DNA of 64,000 nucleotides from Thalassomonas viridans (GTDB taxonomy: Bacteria > Pseudomonadota > Gammaproteobacteria > Enterobacterales > Alteromonadaceae): positions 310,001 to 374,000 of the forward strand of contig NZ_CP059733.1 in assembly GCF_000948985.2 (NCBI RefSeq), given 5' to 3'. Made by a program: the position numbers and the translations under genes. The notes beneath the pieces are model-generated. The model saw nothing but the letters and a program-made list of their open reading frames with translations. It was not told the origin of the DNA and did not search any database. Positions 25,015 through 33,124 of this stretch are shown in pieces (position 1 is the first letter of the stretch; every line of letters begins with the position of its first letter).

Positions 25015-26439
25015 TTAATATCCGCAATCAGGATGGATATTGCCGTCGGTAGTATTATTAATTCCCAGAAAGTCTAAAATATGCGGCGTTGCGCTATCCA
25101 CCTGATAAAGGGGAGTCGCTGACAAATCCCCGCTACAGTAGCTTGCCTTGCCGGGGTTCAGGTAATTGTTGTTCAAAATAAGGAAAGTATTCCTTTCCTG
25201 GTTTGACTGACCTCCGTGACCTCTGTTAATGCCGCCGTGATCCGAAGTAACAACTATCAGCCATTCTTCGTTCCGGTAGTTCGGCCTGTTGGTAAGCGCA
25301 GTTAATACTTGCTGAATTTGGGCATCTTCACTGGCAATATTCTGCTTATATGTAGAACTAAGCGGATCATATGACGAAGTATGAATATCGACATTGTGCA
25401 GGTAGTAAAAAATTGCGGTGGGCGGGTTATCCCAGCTTAACCAGCCTTTTACTGTGTCTGTAGCTTGTTGGGATGCTTTATTTGAGTTGGCAACGACATG
25501 ATCTGCTCCGTTTGGAAGCAGGTTGTGAGTAAGGTTATACCAGTCAGCAACAACAGCGGTTGTTGCTGTGGGATATGTTTGTTTAATCAGCTCAAATACA
25601 TGGGGTTTTAGCATAGGCAGAGAAGTGTTGTTGGAAGTCACTCCATGCTTATTGCTCCAGAAACCCGTGAAAACGCTTGCCCATCCGGGGCCGCTAGAAG
25701 TTACCTGGTCGCCCCCGGCAATAACATTCGAGTGAAAAGCTCCGCTACTGATGAGTGCATCTAACGCATCCGTTCGCGCGCAGCCTGCACACTGTATTGA
25801 ATCGCCTCTCAAGCCATCAATGCCTATCAGCAATACGTGTTTTTTGCCCGGAATCGGGTTAGGGGTATCATTAACTTCGAGGCTGTAATGGTCGTAAGGG
25901 TTGCCTGAGTAATCAGTTTTCAATCCTCCGACATCACCGGCTCGCTTGTCGCTCAGATCACATTTATTGTCTTTTTTATGATAATCAAATGAGCGGCACC
26001 AATATGAACGTTCATGGCTGGTACATGCTGCGGCGCAATCTTCAGCAGTGACATTTTCCAGGCTTTCGTTATTGTGACCATAAATTGCCGCATTTTCCGT
26101 TAAGACAAACCGTGGAAGTGCTTCTGGCTTGAGGCTGTAGTGATCGTAAGGATTTCCCTGGTAATCTGTTTTTAATCCTCCAACATCCGCCGCGCGTTTA
26201 TCGCTTAAATCGCATTTGTTTTGATGCTTGTAGTAATCAAATGATACGCACCAATCATTGCGAGTGTCTGCCAGGCATTGTGTTGCGCATTGTTGCGGTG
26301 ACACATTGCTTAACGTTTCAACATTGTGCCCGTAAATAGCAGCATTAGTGACTAAGTCAAACTTATTGAGGGTGTTTGCATTTGCCATGGATGTATACAC
26401 GGATATTATCCCGGCAAGTATTAAATAGCTTTTTTTCAT
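25015..26439 (-). CDS. Secreted protein with two PAN/apple modules and an alkaline-phosphatase-superfamily phosphodiesterase domain
   Basis: A signal peptide (to about residue 21) is followed by two nearly repeated cysteine-rich PAN/apple modules of about 80 residues (roughly 25-105 and 108-190; both contain AAIYGHN, WC, SFDY and KCDLSDKRA) and a type I phosphodiesterase / nucleotide-pyrophosphatase-like domain (about 195-474). Metal-site motifs are LLIGIDGLRGD, a nucleophile region in SSGPGWASVFTG and TSDHGGINRGHGG. The superfamily includes phosphonate monoester hydrolases. PAN modules bind proteins or glycans. The neighbourhood suggests hydrolysis of a phosphonate or phosphate ester outside the cytoplasm. 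The ATG used opens MKKSYLIL; another is 4 codons upstream. Confidence 0.85.
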   Translation of the reverse strand: MKKSYLILAGIISVYTSMANANTLNKFDLVTNAAIYGHNVETLSNVSPQQCATQCLADTRNDWCVSFDYYKHQNKCDLSDKRAADVGGLKTDYQGNPYDHYSLKPEALPRFVLTENAAIYGHNNESLENVTAEDCAAACTSHERSYWCRSFDYHKKDNKCDLSDKRAGDVGGLKTDYSGNPYDHYSLEVNDTPNPIPGKKHVLLIGIDGLRGDSIQCAGCARTDALDALISSGAFHSNVIAGGDQVTSSGPGWASVFTGFWSNKHGVTSNNTSLPMLKPHVFELIKQTYPTATTAVVADWYNLTHNLLPNGADHVVANSNKASQQATDTVKGWLSWDNPPTAIFYYLHNVDIHTSSYDPLSSTYKQNIASEDAQIQQVLTALTNRPNYRNEEWLIVVTSDHGGINRGHGGQSNQERNTFLILNNNYLNPGKASYCSGDLSATPLYQVDSATPHILDFLGINNTTDGNIHPDCGY

Positions 26440-26520
26440 AGGGGTTCCCATTCAGGTCAATTGATAGTTCCCCCCTATTTCTACAGTTATATATGACAAA
26501 CATTGAGGTACAAAGTTATT

Positions 26521-26537
26521 GTTAAAGCTAACTTAAC
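26521..26537. promoter_or_regulatory. Candidate operator upstream of the PAN-phosphodiesterase gene
   Basis: GTTAAAGCTAACTTAAC lies 82-98 bp upstream of the ATG and shares the GTTAAAGCT core with the element upstream of the alcohol dehydrogenase gene. It is followed by further AGCTTA repeats. Proposed regulatory site, weaker match than the other two. Confidence 0.35.
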
Positions 26538-26814
26538 TTAGCTTATTTAAGCTTTGGGACCTGGAATAATATTGCTTTGCTCTCCTGTGCCTAGATAGAG
26601 AGTTAAGTGGGGTGCAGGTTTATACAAGTTTACGCACAAGTCTTGTTAAGGTGATAGAGGCGAACCTTATTTGCTGTTCAGGCTTACTTGTGCAATATAC
26701 GGCTTTGGCAAGGAGCAGATGGCAATCAGGGCTGTTGGCTGACGGCAAGATCGAGCACCGAAGCGCCTGTAGATCAGGCGCTGCCGGGAGTGGCAGTGAA
26801 ATCTGCTCAAACCG
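26538..26814. other. Intergenic region with two hairpins between ADH and phosphodiesterase genes
   Basis: There is no convincing gene. Two adjacent hairpins lie near the ADH stop: AGCGCCTG-TAGAT-CAGGCGCT (26762-26782, perfect 8-bp stem) and CTGCC...GGCAG (26781-26796). Neither is followed by a T-tract on the minus strand, so they may stabilise the ADH transcript end rather than terminate it. Confidence 0.5.
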
Positions 26815-27906
26815 TTAAATTTGAGGAAGTACAACCTCTTTCAGGCCAATAAAATTTGCTCCGCGCGCACCATCAAAGGCATTGGAAACAATAGCCGTCC
26901 ACTCGGTTTGTTTGATGCCATAATCTGCATACTCTGTCGCTACACCTAAAATTGAAAAGAAGTCTTTCATGTATTGCGGCGCCAACTCCAGTTTTACAGG
27001 GAAAACTTGTGCTAAAGCATAGTCAAGTTTGGTATCCTGCCCGATCATGGCGGTTAAAATTCCAGGTAATGTAAAGGAGCATGCCAGACCATGGACTACG
27101 CCGTATTTCATGGTGACTTCATAAGAAATATTGTGTGCCAGTGCCGTTTTTGTGTTTGAAAATGCAAGACCTGCTAGCGTAGATGAGACGGCAATTTTTT
27201 GTCTCAATTTTGGGTTTTTCAAATCTTTAACCAATAAAGGCAAGTATTCAAAAATACCTTTTATCGCCTGAACGGCAAGCGCATTAGAAACCGGGTTTCT
27301 GTTTTTATTCCAGAGACTTTCAAAAGCATGGGAAAGTGCGTCAAGGGCCGTGTTTATGGTAATACCAAGCGGCAGTTCCAGCATAAGTTCCGAATCAATC
27401 AGTGCGTGTTCGGCATAAAGTGCTTTTGACTCTAATGATAACTTGCTTTGATTTTCAGTATCCCAAATTGTTGCCCAACAGGTCACTTCGCTTCCTGTTC
27501 CCGCAGTGGTTGGAATTGCAATGATTTTGGTTTTAATGTCAGGAATATCATAGCCTTGCCTAAGCATAGCTACTAAGTTATCAATGCCACTTTCGCATGC
27601 AGCGAGAAACTTTGCTGAATCGAGAGCTGAGCCTCCGCCTAAACCCACTATCACTTCTGGAAACGGGGAGCACTTTTTTAACTCTCGTGCCTGTTGAATC
27701 AAATGATTTAAACTGGGATTAGGTTCGACGTTACTAACAACTTTTACCGGGCTGCCCGCGCTTTGCCGGATAGCCTGAACCCAATTGGCAAAAGGCTCCC
27801 CGTCATAAGTAACGATACAATAACTTCTTCCTGCAATTAATTCCCCCAAATTTTTTAAACAATCAGGTGAAAACCGAAGGTTAACCGGGTTGATAAAATT
27901 CCACAT
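26815..27906 (-). CDS. Iron-dependent alcohol dehydrogenase, phosphonoacetaldehyde reductase type
   Basis: This 363-residue group III alcohol dehydrogenase has the NAD(P)-binding GGGSALDSAK motif and all four metal ligands: Asp and His in TALDALSHAFE, and His in LAHNISYE and VVHGLAC 14 residues apart. Overall it resembles phosphonoacetaldehyde reductases (PhpC-like), which interconvert phosphonoacetaldehyde and 2-hydroxyethylphosphonate. Next to phnX and with no biosynthetic PEP mutase/decarboxylase pair nearby, the oxidative direction (hydroxyethylphosphonate to phosphonoacetaldehyde) makes sense. It is the first gene of the six-gene set and has its own upstream region. Confidence 0.85.
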   Translation of the reverse strand: MWNFINPVNLRFSPDCLKNLGELIAGRSYCIVTYDGEPFANWVQAIRQSAGSPVKVVSNVEPNPSLNHLIQQARELKKCSPFPEVIVGLGGGSALDSAKFLAACESGIDNLVAMLRQGYDIPDIKTKIIAIPTTAGTGSEVTCWATIWDTENQSKLSLESKALYAEHALIDSELMLELPLGITINTALDALSHAFESLWNKNRNPVSNALAVQAIKGIFEYLPLLVKDLKNPKLRQKIAVSSTLAGLAFSNTKTALAHNISYEVTMKYGVVHGLACSFTLPGILTAMIGQDTKLDYALAQVFPVKLELAPQYMKDFFSILGVATEYADYGIKQTEWTAIVSNAFDGARGANFIGLKEVVLPQI

Positions 27907-27979
27907 AAAATTACTCCGAATAAAGGTGAGGTAATTTTATTAAATAGTTGTATTTCTACATATTTGTATTTAACTAAGT

Positions 27980-28000
27980 TTAACTAGTTAAAGCTTAATC
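27980..28000. promoter_or_regulatory. Candidate operator upstream of the Fe-alcohol dehydrogenase gene
   Basis: TTAACTAGTTAAAGCTTAAT lies 74-94 bp upstream of the ATG and contains the palindrome TTAACTAGTTAA. A related sequence in reverse orientation lies upstream of the TonB receptor gene. Likely binding site for the locus LysR protein; not proven. Confidence 0.45.
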
Positions 28001-28277
28001 TGAGCGCGACAAATATGTAACTTCAACTAATTAGCAATCATTCCCTATCAAGTATTTACAATGAATATTTTGTGAGAAAACTACTGATGAGGAGCCGTTC
28101 CCGCACGGACAGGCAAAGACACGGTTATAGTTGTCATTTCAGCATGCTTATATGACAGATGTTATAACTTTATGGTTAAAAGTTAATCATTGACTCGATA
28201 GCGCTTTTCACTATTTAATAAAACCCGGATTATTTGCCCGGGTTTTGTTTTATCGGGACTTTTTAGAGGGAAATGAA
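28001..28277 (+). other. Intergenic leader region before the SnoaL-like gene
   Basis: It contains a terminator-like hairpin AAAACCCGG...CCGGGTTTTGTTTT (28220-28250) only about 15 bp upstream of the ribosome site of the next gene. It could end an upstream short transcript or act as an attenuator. A small hairpin CCGTTCCCGCACGG is near 28095. I could not match a known riboswitch. Confidence 0.4.
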
Positions 28278-28745
28278 ATGTCTATAAAATCTTTGCTGTC
28301 CTTGCTTGTGATTGCCGGTTTTTATATTGTCCCGGTGCAGGCCTGTGACTTTGAATGCACTTATAAGAAACATATCAGTGCGATAGAGAAAAAAGATATT
28401 GCTGCATTTGAATCTACTATCACCAAAGGGGACAAGCTGACCTTTATCCTGCCCGACGGCACTTTTTTTGAAGACAGCGCCACCTACCGTAAGCTGCTCA
28501 AAGGCTGGTTTGCCGAAGGCGGCTGGACCTTTACCCCCGAAGTGCTCCAGGTGGAGCAAACCAGTGAAATGGGTACCGTACTGCTTAAGGTGCTCTATCA
28601 CGAAGACGACCGCGACGGTAAACCCTATGATTTAGAGCATTACCTGTACCTGGTGTTTAAGAAGCAGGGAGACGGCTGGTTTTTGATCCATGATCAGAAT
28701 ACTAAGGTCAAAGCGGTTAAAGGTGATAAAAGTAAGGCAAGCTAG
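28278..28745 (+). CDS. Secreted SnoaL/NTF2-like small protein
   Basis: This 155-residue protein has a signal peptide (cleavage near VQA, residue 22) and a body resembling NTF2/SnoaL-like or DUF4440 folds (helix KKHISAIEKKDIAAFES, then beta strands with WFLIHDQNTKV near the end). Function is unknown. The ATG has AGAGGGA 6-8 nt upstream; an earlier in-frame start lacks a site. It converges on the response regulator gene with a 4-bp overlap. Confidence 0.72.
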   Translation: MSIKSLLSLLVIAGFYIVPVQACDFECTYKKHISAIEKKDIAAFESTITKGDKLTFILPDGTFFEDSATYRKLLKGWFAEGGWTFTPEVLQVEQTSEMGTVLLKVLYHEDDRDGKPYDLEHYLYLVFKKQGDGWFLIHDQNTKVKAVKGDKSKAS

Positions 28746-29422
28746 CCGTCATCAAAGCGGTAGCCGACGCCGTATACCGAAACTATGGGGTTATAGTCGC
28801 TTTTAATGGTGCTGATTTTGCGGCGGATATTTTTGATATGGGTGTCGATATTGCGGTCGCTGACCTGTTCGGATTCATTATAAACACAGTCGATCAGCGC
28901 CTGGCGGCTAAACACCCTGTGGCTGTTGGTGAGCAGTTTTTCCAGCAGGCGGAATTCTATCGGGGTCAGCACCAGCGGCTGGTCAAATAAACTCACCTGG
29001 TATTTGTCCGGCTCAAGGGCAAAGCCCGCCTGTTTGATCAGGCTTTCGGCCGAAACGCCGGTGCGTCTCAGTACGCCTTTGACCCGGGCCACCATCTCCC
29101 TCGGGCTGAAAGGTTTACAGATATAATCATCTGCCCCTAACTCCAGGCCCAACAGGCGGTCGATTTCTTCGTTTTTTGCCGTCACCATAATAATGGCCAC
29201 CTGGGAAAACATCCGGATTTCTTTACATATGCTGATGCCGTCACTGTCCGGCAGCATAAGATCCAGCAAGATCAAATCCACCTGATTATTTTTGACGTGG
29301 CTGACCACATCTTTACCGCTGGCCATATGGGTCACGGCATAACCGGCATTCTTGCAATAGGCAATTTGCACTTCGGCAATATTCATTTCATCTTCAACGA
29401 TCAGTATTTGCTGTTTTCGCAT
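28742..29422 (-). CDS. OmpR-family response regulator, BaeR-like
   Basis: This 226-residue protein has a receiver domain with phosphoacceptor Asp54 (LILLDLMLP), Asp11 acidic pocket and Lys103 (ICKPFSP), and a winged-helix DNA-binding domain from about residue 130. It matches E. coli BaeR closely, including the NEEIDRLLGLELGADDYICK stretch. Its gene starts 20 bp after the sensor kinase stop. BaeR systems answer envelope stress and toxic compounds; the target here may be the adjacent YHYH operon, by inference. Confidence 0.92.
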   Translation of the reverse strand: MRKQQILIVEDEMNIAEVQIAYCKNAGYAVTHMASGKDVVSHVKNNQVDLILLDLMLPDSDGISICKEIRMFSQVAIIMVTAKNEEIDRLLGLELGADDYICKPFSPREMVARVKGVLRRTGVSAESLIKQAGFALEPDKYQVSLFDQPLVLTPIEFRLLEKLLTNSHRVFSRQALIDCVYNESEQVSDRNIDTHIKNIRRKISTIKSDYNPIVSVYGVGYRFDDG

Positions 29423-29442
29423 ATGTTGATAACCTTAAATGT

Positions 29443-31071
29443 TCAGCGGGCTGCCAGGGGCAGGGTCAGTTTAATGCACAAGCCCCCCAGCGGGGAAGAC
29501 ATGGCGGTGATCGTCCCCTGGTGCGCTTCGATAATTTGCTTACACAGCGCCAGTCCAAGGCCGGAGCCACCATATTTGCGGCTGCGTGAAGCTTCTACCC
29601 GGTAAAAGCGCTCGAACAGTTTGGGCCGTTTAGCGGCAGTGACCCCGGGGGCGGAGTCCTGAATTTGAATTTCCAGCGTCTGTCCGGCGCAATGAGTGAC
29701 GATGTTGAGCTTGCCCCCCGGGTCGGTGTAACGGCAGCTGTTTTCCAGCAGGTTGGAAAACAGCTGTTTGATCCTGTCTTTATCGACAATAGCTGTATAT
29801 TCGCGGGCGTTGGGGTCGTCCAGGTTATGGCTGACGCTTAGGTTGCACTGCTCAAATTTCCCCTGATAGTTGGCCACCACCTGGGACAGCAAAACCAAAG
29901 GCTGCTGCTCGGTTTTCTTATAGGTCAGGCCGCCGATATCTGAACTGGAAAGCTGGTAGAGGTCGTCCACCAGGCGGTTTAATTTTTCGATTTCCTCGAT
30001 AAACAGGGCGATCTTTTTCTCGTCCGCCTGGAAGATGCCGTCCTGTATGGCAATCAACTGGGATTTGATCACCGTCAGTGGGGTTCTGAGTTCGTGGGAG
30101 GTGTCCGACATCCACTGGTAGCGGTTGCTTTGGTTTTTTTCCAGGGTCTGGGCGAGATCGTTAACGTTTTCCGACAATTGTCCCAGTTCATCCCGGGTCA
30201 GCACAGGCACCCGGGTATCGTACAAGCCGCCGCGCAGGCCGTTGGTGGCGGCTATCAGGCGTTTTATCGGCGCCACCAGGTGGCGGGATAACCCTAACGC
30301 CATCAGTACGGCGAGAAAGATCACCGCCAGGGCGATCAGGGCAAACATCTGGTACTGTTGTTTGAGGAAGATGCTGGCGGGACTGTTTTTTTCCGCATTG
30401 GCGGGCACCAGCGCCAGGTAGCCCACGGTATCGCCGTTAAAGGTGATAGCTTCGATCCACTGGTTCTCGTCGATATCTTCCCGGCCGACAAAAGGCACCT
30501 TGTTGGCGTCGTAGAAGCTGATGCGCCGCTCTGTCTTCATAAAGTCGTCGCCCTCGTTTTTCGGCGGCCTGTAGTTCCTGTCGCTGCGCTCTTCTCTTGG
30601 CGGTGGCCTGTAGCTCCTGTCACCGCGGTCTTCTCTTGGCGGCGGCCTGTTGTTTCTGTCACCGCGCCCCTCTCTTGGTGGCGGCCTGTTGTCCCTGTCA
30701 CCGCGGCCTTCTCTTGGTGGTGGCCTGTTGTTTCTGTCGCCACGCCCTTCTCTTGGCGGTGGGCCGGATCTCGGGCGTTGTTCATGGCGGGGAGCGGGCT
30801 GTGAGGCTTTTTCCGGCATTCTGGTGTCTGAGTTGGGAGCAAAAACATCACGCCATAGTTCCCGGTCTTGGGTTAAGGGCTGCCAGCTTTGGTGTTGTTG
30901 ATAAACCTGAGTCAGCGACTGTTTTACCCGGGTAAAATACTGCTGGTCGCTGGTATTGACGAACTCGTTAAAACCTGAGGTTAAACTCCAGATCACCAGG
31001 GCCAGCAATAAAAGTACGGCAATAAAATTGCTGATTAAAAAGGCGAGTGAAAATTTATGTAGCAGTTTCAA
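29443..31071 (-). CDS. Sensor histidine kinase, BaeS-like, with Pro/Arg/Glu repeat sensor
   Basis: This 542-residue kinase has two transmembrane helices (about 10-32 and 230-250), a periplasmic region, HAMP, HisKA with His326 (TSHELRTPL) and an HATPase domain. The periplasmic part contains five tandem 13-residue repeats of the type PPPREGRGDRNNR (30568-30762), very rich in Pro, Arg, Glu and Asp and likely disordered. This is unusual for BaeS-type sensors and may bind ligand or metal. The start is TTG. It is paired with the response regulator gene downstream and lies 146 bp after the YHYH operon. Confidence 0.88.
   Translation of the reverse strand: MKLLHKFSLAFLISNFIAVLLLLALVIWSLTSGFNEFVNTSDQQYFTRVKQSLTQVYQQHQSWQPLTQDRELWRDVFAPNSDTRMPEKASQPAPRHEQRPRSGPPPREGRGDRNNRPPPREGRGDRDNRPPPREGRGDRNNRPPPREDRGDRSYRPPPREERSDRNYRPPKNEGDDFMKTERRISFYDANKVPFVGREDIDENQWIEAITFNGDTVGYLALVPANAEKNSPASIFLKQQYQMFALIALAVIFLAVLMALGLSRHLVAPIKRLIAATNGLRGGLYDTRVPVLTRDELGQLSENVNDLAQTLEKNQSNRYQWMSDTSHELRTPLTVIKSQLIAIQDGIFQADEKKIALFIEEIEKLNRLVDDLYQLSSSDIGGLTYKKTEQQPLVLLSQVVANYQGKFEQCNLSVSHNLDDPNAREYTAIVDKDRIKQLFSNLLENSCRYTDPGGKLNIVTHCAGQTLEIQIQDSAPGVTAAKRPKLFERFYRVEASRSRKYGGSGLGLALCKQIIEAHQGTITAMSSPLGGLCIKLTLPLAAR
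30568..30762 (-). repeat. Five 39-bp in-frame repeats in the kinase gene
   Basis: Each unit codes 13 residues beginning PPPRE and ending R. Units 1-3 are nearly identical in DNA, units 4 and 5 have diverged (REDRGDRSYR, REERSDRNYR). The array can expand or contract by slippage without breaking the frame. Confidence 0.85.
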
Positions 31072-31181
31072 TGAATAAGATCCGGTGCTTGCTGTATTGG
31101 CTTGATATCAGGTTTGTGCATTAGCATAACCCTATTGCTGGGGAAAATACCGCTCTTTTTGGCTTTAAGCCGATTTTTCCG

Positions 31182-31206
31182 CCGCCAGAAGGTGAAGATT
31201 AAGCGG
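31182..31206. repeat. Inverted repeat after the YHYH gene
   Basis: CCGCCGC and GCGGCGG arms flank a 17-nt loop between the YHYH stop and the kinase start. There is no T-tract in the direction of transcription, so termination is doubtful and readthrough into the kinase gene is possible. Confidence 0.4.
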
Positions 31207-31217
31207 CGGACAGGGTT

Positions 31218-32417
31218 TTAACGGCAATAAGTGCCGGTTTCGATCAGGCCGCCGTTGCTGACGGTTTTTTGCTCGAAATCATAACAGTTGGCTGTGCCCG
31301 CCGATGGACGGTAACTGACATAATAATTTTCTCCGCGGTAGTCATAACGCATGGTGCGGCTGCCGTCTTCACCTATAACATGGCTGAGGTTTTCCACGCC
31401 GTCCTGCGGCGGTGTTAAATGGGCCCGTGCGCCTGTGGTATCGCCGCTTAACGGGCTGACCCGGGGTAAGATGCCGGTGTCGACTTCCCCCACCAGGCAC
31501 TGGATGATATAGGGAGGTGTTACTGAGGTATGGTAGCGGTAACCAAAGCTTTCATCGGCCTGGCCGTTACAGACATCTAAAGTACCGGCTTCAATTGCCG
31601 AACCGTCCGGATTGTTATTGCCGTATAGGGGGTAACCGTCGTAGCCCCAGCCGATCACTGTGTCGTCGGCTTTATTCGGCATAGCGTCAATCATGCAGTT
31701 CGGTGCGACATGGTAGTGATAGTCGTCTCCCCGCCCGGCATGTCCGCCGCAGTTGTCCAGCTGGCCCAATACCAGGGTGTCTGCGTTGGCATCATAGTTA
31801 TAAACATCCAATTCCCCCTGGGCGGAATAATCGTAAATAGGGACGCCGTTTACCGCCACGCCGACAGCGGCATCTATAGTCGTCAGGCTGGAGGCCAGTT
31901 GCGGCGTCAGCTTGACGGGAGCGGCATAGTTGACGACGGGTACAGGAATTTGCTCGTTGGTGCCGGTAATACCGTTCATCAGATCATGGTCAGGATAAGT
32001 ATCTGAAATGATATAGGCATACTCGTTATCGCAGTTGACGCTCACACCGTTGAAGCCGCCGGCGGCGACCGAGTCAGTGATCTGCTGGCAGGCTTCCCGC
32101 TTAGTGGTGTCTTCAATATTGTCGACGCCGATATTGCTGGCTTCACTGCCGCCGGTTTCCGTGCCCGGCCCCCGGCTGTTGGGGTTGCAGGCAAAATATT
32201 TCCGGTCCGGGGTGTACTCGCAGTAGCCGGTTTCAGTCCGGTCGCCTCTGCTCATCTGGCACTGGCTGAATTCTGCCTGATCCTGGCAGATTGCTATTGC
32301 CTGTTGCGGCGGCTGGCCGCCGGGTCCTCGCGGTTTCGGCGGCGGTTCCGGGACAAAAGCCTGGGCCAAATGGGTGAGTGCCAGCAGGCAACCGGCGGTT
32401 AATAGATTGAATTTCAT
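31218..32417 (-). CDS. Secreted YHYH-domain protein
   Basis: This 399-residue protein has a signal peptide (ending near AQA, residue 20), a Pro-rich linker (PEPPPKPRGPGG), a Cys-containing segment (about 40-80) and a large YHYH domain with GRGDDYHYHVAPNC and further Cys pairs. YHYH proteins are extracytoplasmic proteins of unknown function; the His/Asp/Cys cluster suggests metal binding. The last about 270 residues are strikingly similar to the PEBP-YHYH protein encoded two genes upstream, so the pair arose by duplication. Spacing to the preceding gene is 33 bp, so one operon. Confidence 0.85.
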   Translation of the reverse strand: MKFNLLTAGCLLALTHLAQAFVPEPPPKPRGPGGQPPQQAIAICQDQAEFSQCQMSRGDRTETGYCEYTPDRKYFACNPNSRGPGTETGGSEASNIGVDNIEDTTKREACQQITDSVAAGGFNGVSVNCDNEYAYIISDTYPDHDLMNGITGTNEQIPVPVVNYAAPVKLTPQLASSLTTIDAAVGVAVNGVPIYDYSAQGELDVYNYDANADTLVLGQLDNCGGHAGRGDDYHYHVAPNCMIDAMPNKADDTVIGWGYDGYPLYGNNNPDGSAIEAGTLDVCNGQADESFGYRYHTSVTPPYIIQCLVGEVDTGILPRVSPLSGDTTGARAHLTPPQDGVENLSHVIGEDGSRTMRYDYRGENYYVSYRPSAGTANCYDFEQKTVSNGGLIETGTYCR

Positions 32418-32450
32418 GATGTTACTCCTTCACAGGTTCAATAGGTTTCG

Positions 32451-33113
32451 CTAATCCGTATGTTTGTGTGCTTGAGCGCTTTTCGACGCCGGTTTGGCGG
32501 TTTTGTTAATGCTCGGTTGTTGTGGCGTTGGAAAAGCTATATGGCCGGTTTTTCCTGCAGGGATCATCTGGTACCTGGGTTTGATCACGCTGGTATAAAC
32601 CGCTCCCAGGGAAGGCGGAAAATGTATTTTCAGTTGTTCGACCTGGCTTTGTCCGTGGCGGCCGACGATTTTTATCAGGGTAAAATCATGATCGCCGTGC
32701 CGGTTTTGCGGTAAAAATGTTATCTGCTCTAAGACCAGTTTTTCGTCGTTGATGTCCAGGCGGACTTCTCTGCTCAGCAGGTTTTTCAGAAATGCTTGTT
32801 GCTGCTTTGGAGGTAACTTGGCCGGCATCATTTCGGAAATCTCCCCCGTTAGCCAGGCCTGGCTGTCCTGCAGTGTGGCTTGCCAGTGCGCCAGATCCAG
32901 CTGGAGATAGATTTCGGCCTGGCCGTCCCTGAGGGTGATCCTGGCAGTGTTTTCCTGCAGGGCATGGGCGTAGGCCCGGGAGCTGAACAAAGCCGCACTG
33001 CCCAGGGTCAGGCAGCAAATAAAGATAGTGCTCAGCAACAGGTAAGCCAGATAATTGCCATAGCCGTTGGCGGTTTTTTTAGTTTTGTTAACTTTTTTAA
33101 CATAAGCAAACAT
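32451..33113 (-). CDS. Membrane-anchored periplasmic protein of unknown function, YHYH operon
   Basis: This 220-residue protein has one hydrophobic segment (about 23-45, ending SRAYAHA, which could be a signal peptide or anchor) and a periplasmic body with ITLRDGQAEIYLQLDLAHW; the C-terminal tail is Lys/Ser/Ala rich and ends AHKHTD. I do not recognise a family. The start is fixed by AGGAGG 7 nt upstream of the ATG. It lies between the two YHYH genes, 11 bp after the first, so it should work with them. Confidence 0.75.
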   Translation of the reverse strand: MFAYVKKVNKTKKTANGYGNYLAYLLLSTIFICCLTLGSAALFSSRAYAHALQENTARITLRDGQAEIYLQLDLAHWQATLQDSQAWLTGEISEMMPAKLPPKQQQAFLKNLLSREVRLDINDEKLVLEQITFLPQNRHGDHDFTLIKIVGRHGQSQVEQLKIHFPPSLGAVYTSVIKPRYQMIPAGKTGHIAFPTPQQPSINKTAKPASKSAQAHKHTD

Positions 33114-33124
33114 GATGATTCCTC

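Noticed and set aside
26612-26818. A 68-codon open frame on the plus strand between the phosphodiesterase and ADH genes
   Set aside because: No ribosome site, no domain, low-complexity composition and it overlaps the ADH stop; likely chance.
28080-28200. A cyclic-di-GMP riboswitch upstream of the SnoaL-like gene
   Set aside because: A GCACGGACAGGCAAAG-like stretch recalls GEMM riboswitches, but the two conserved stems and the GNRA loop are not there.
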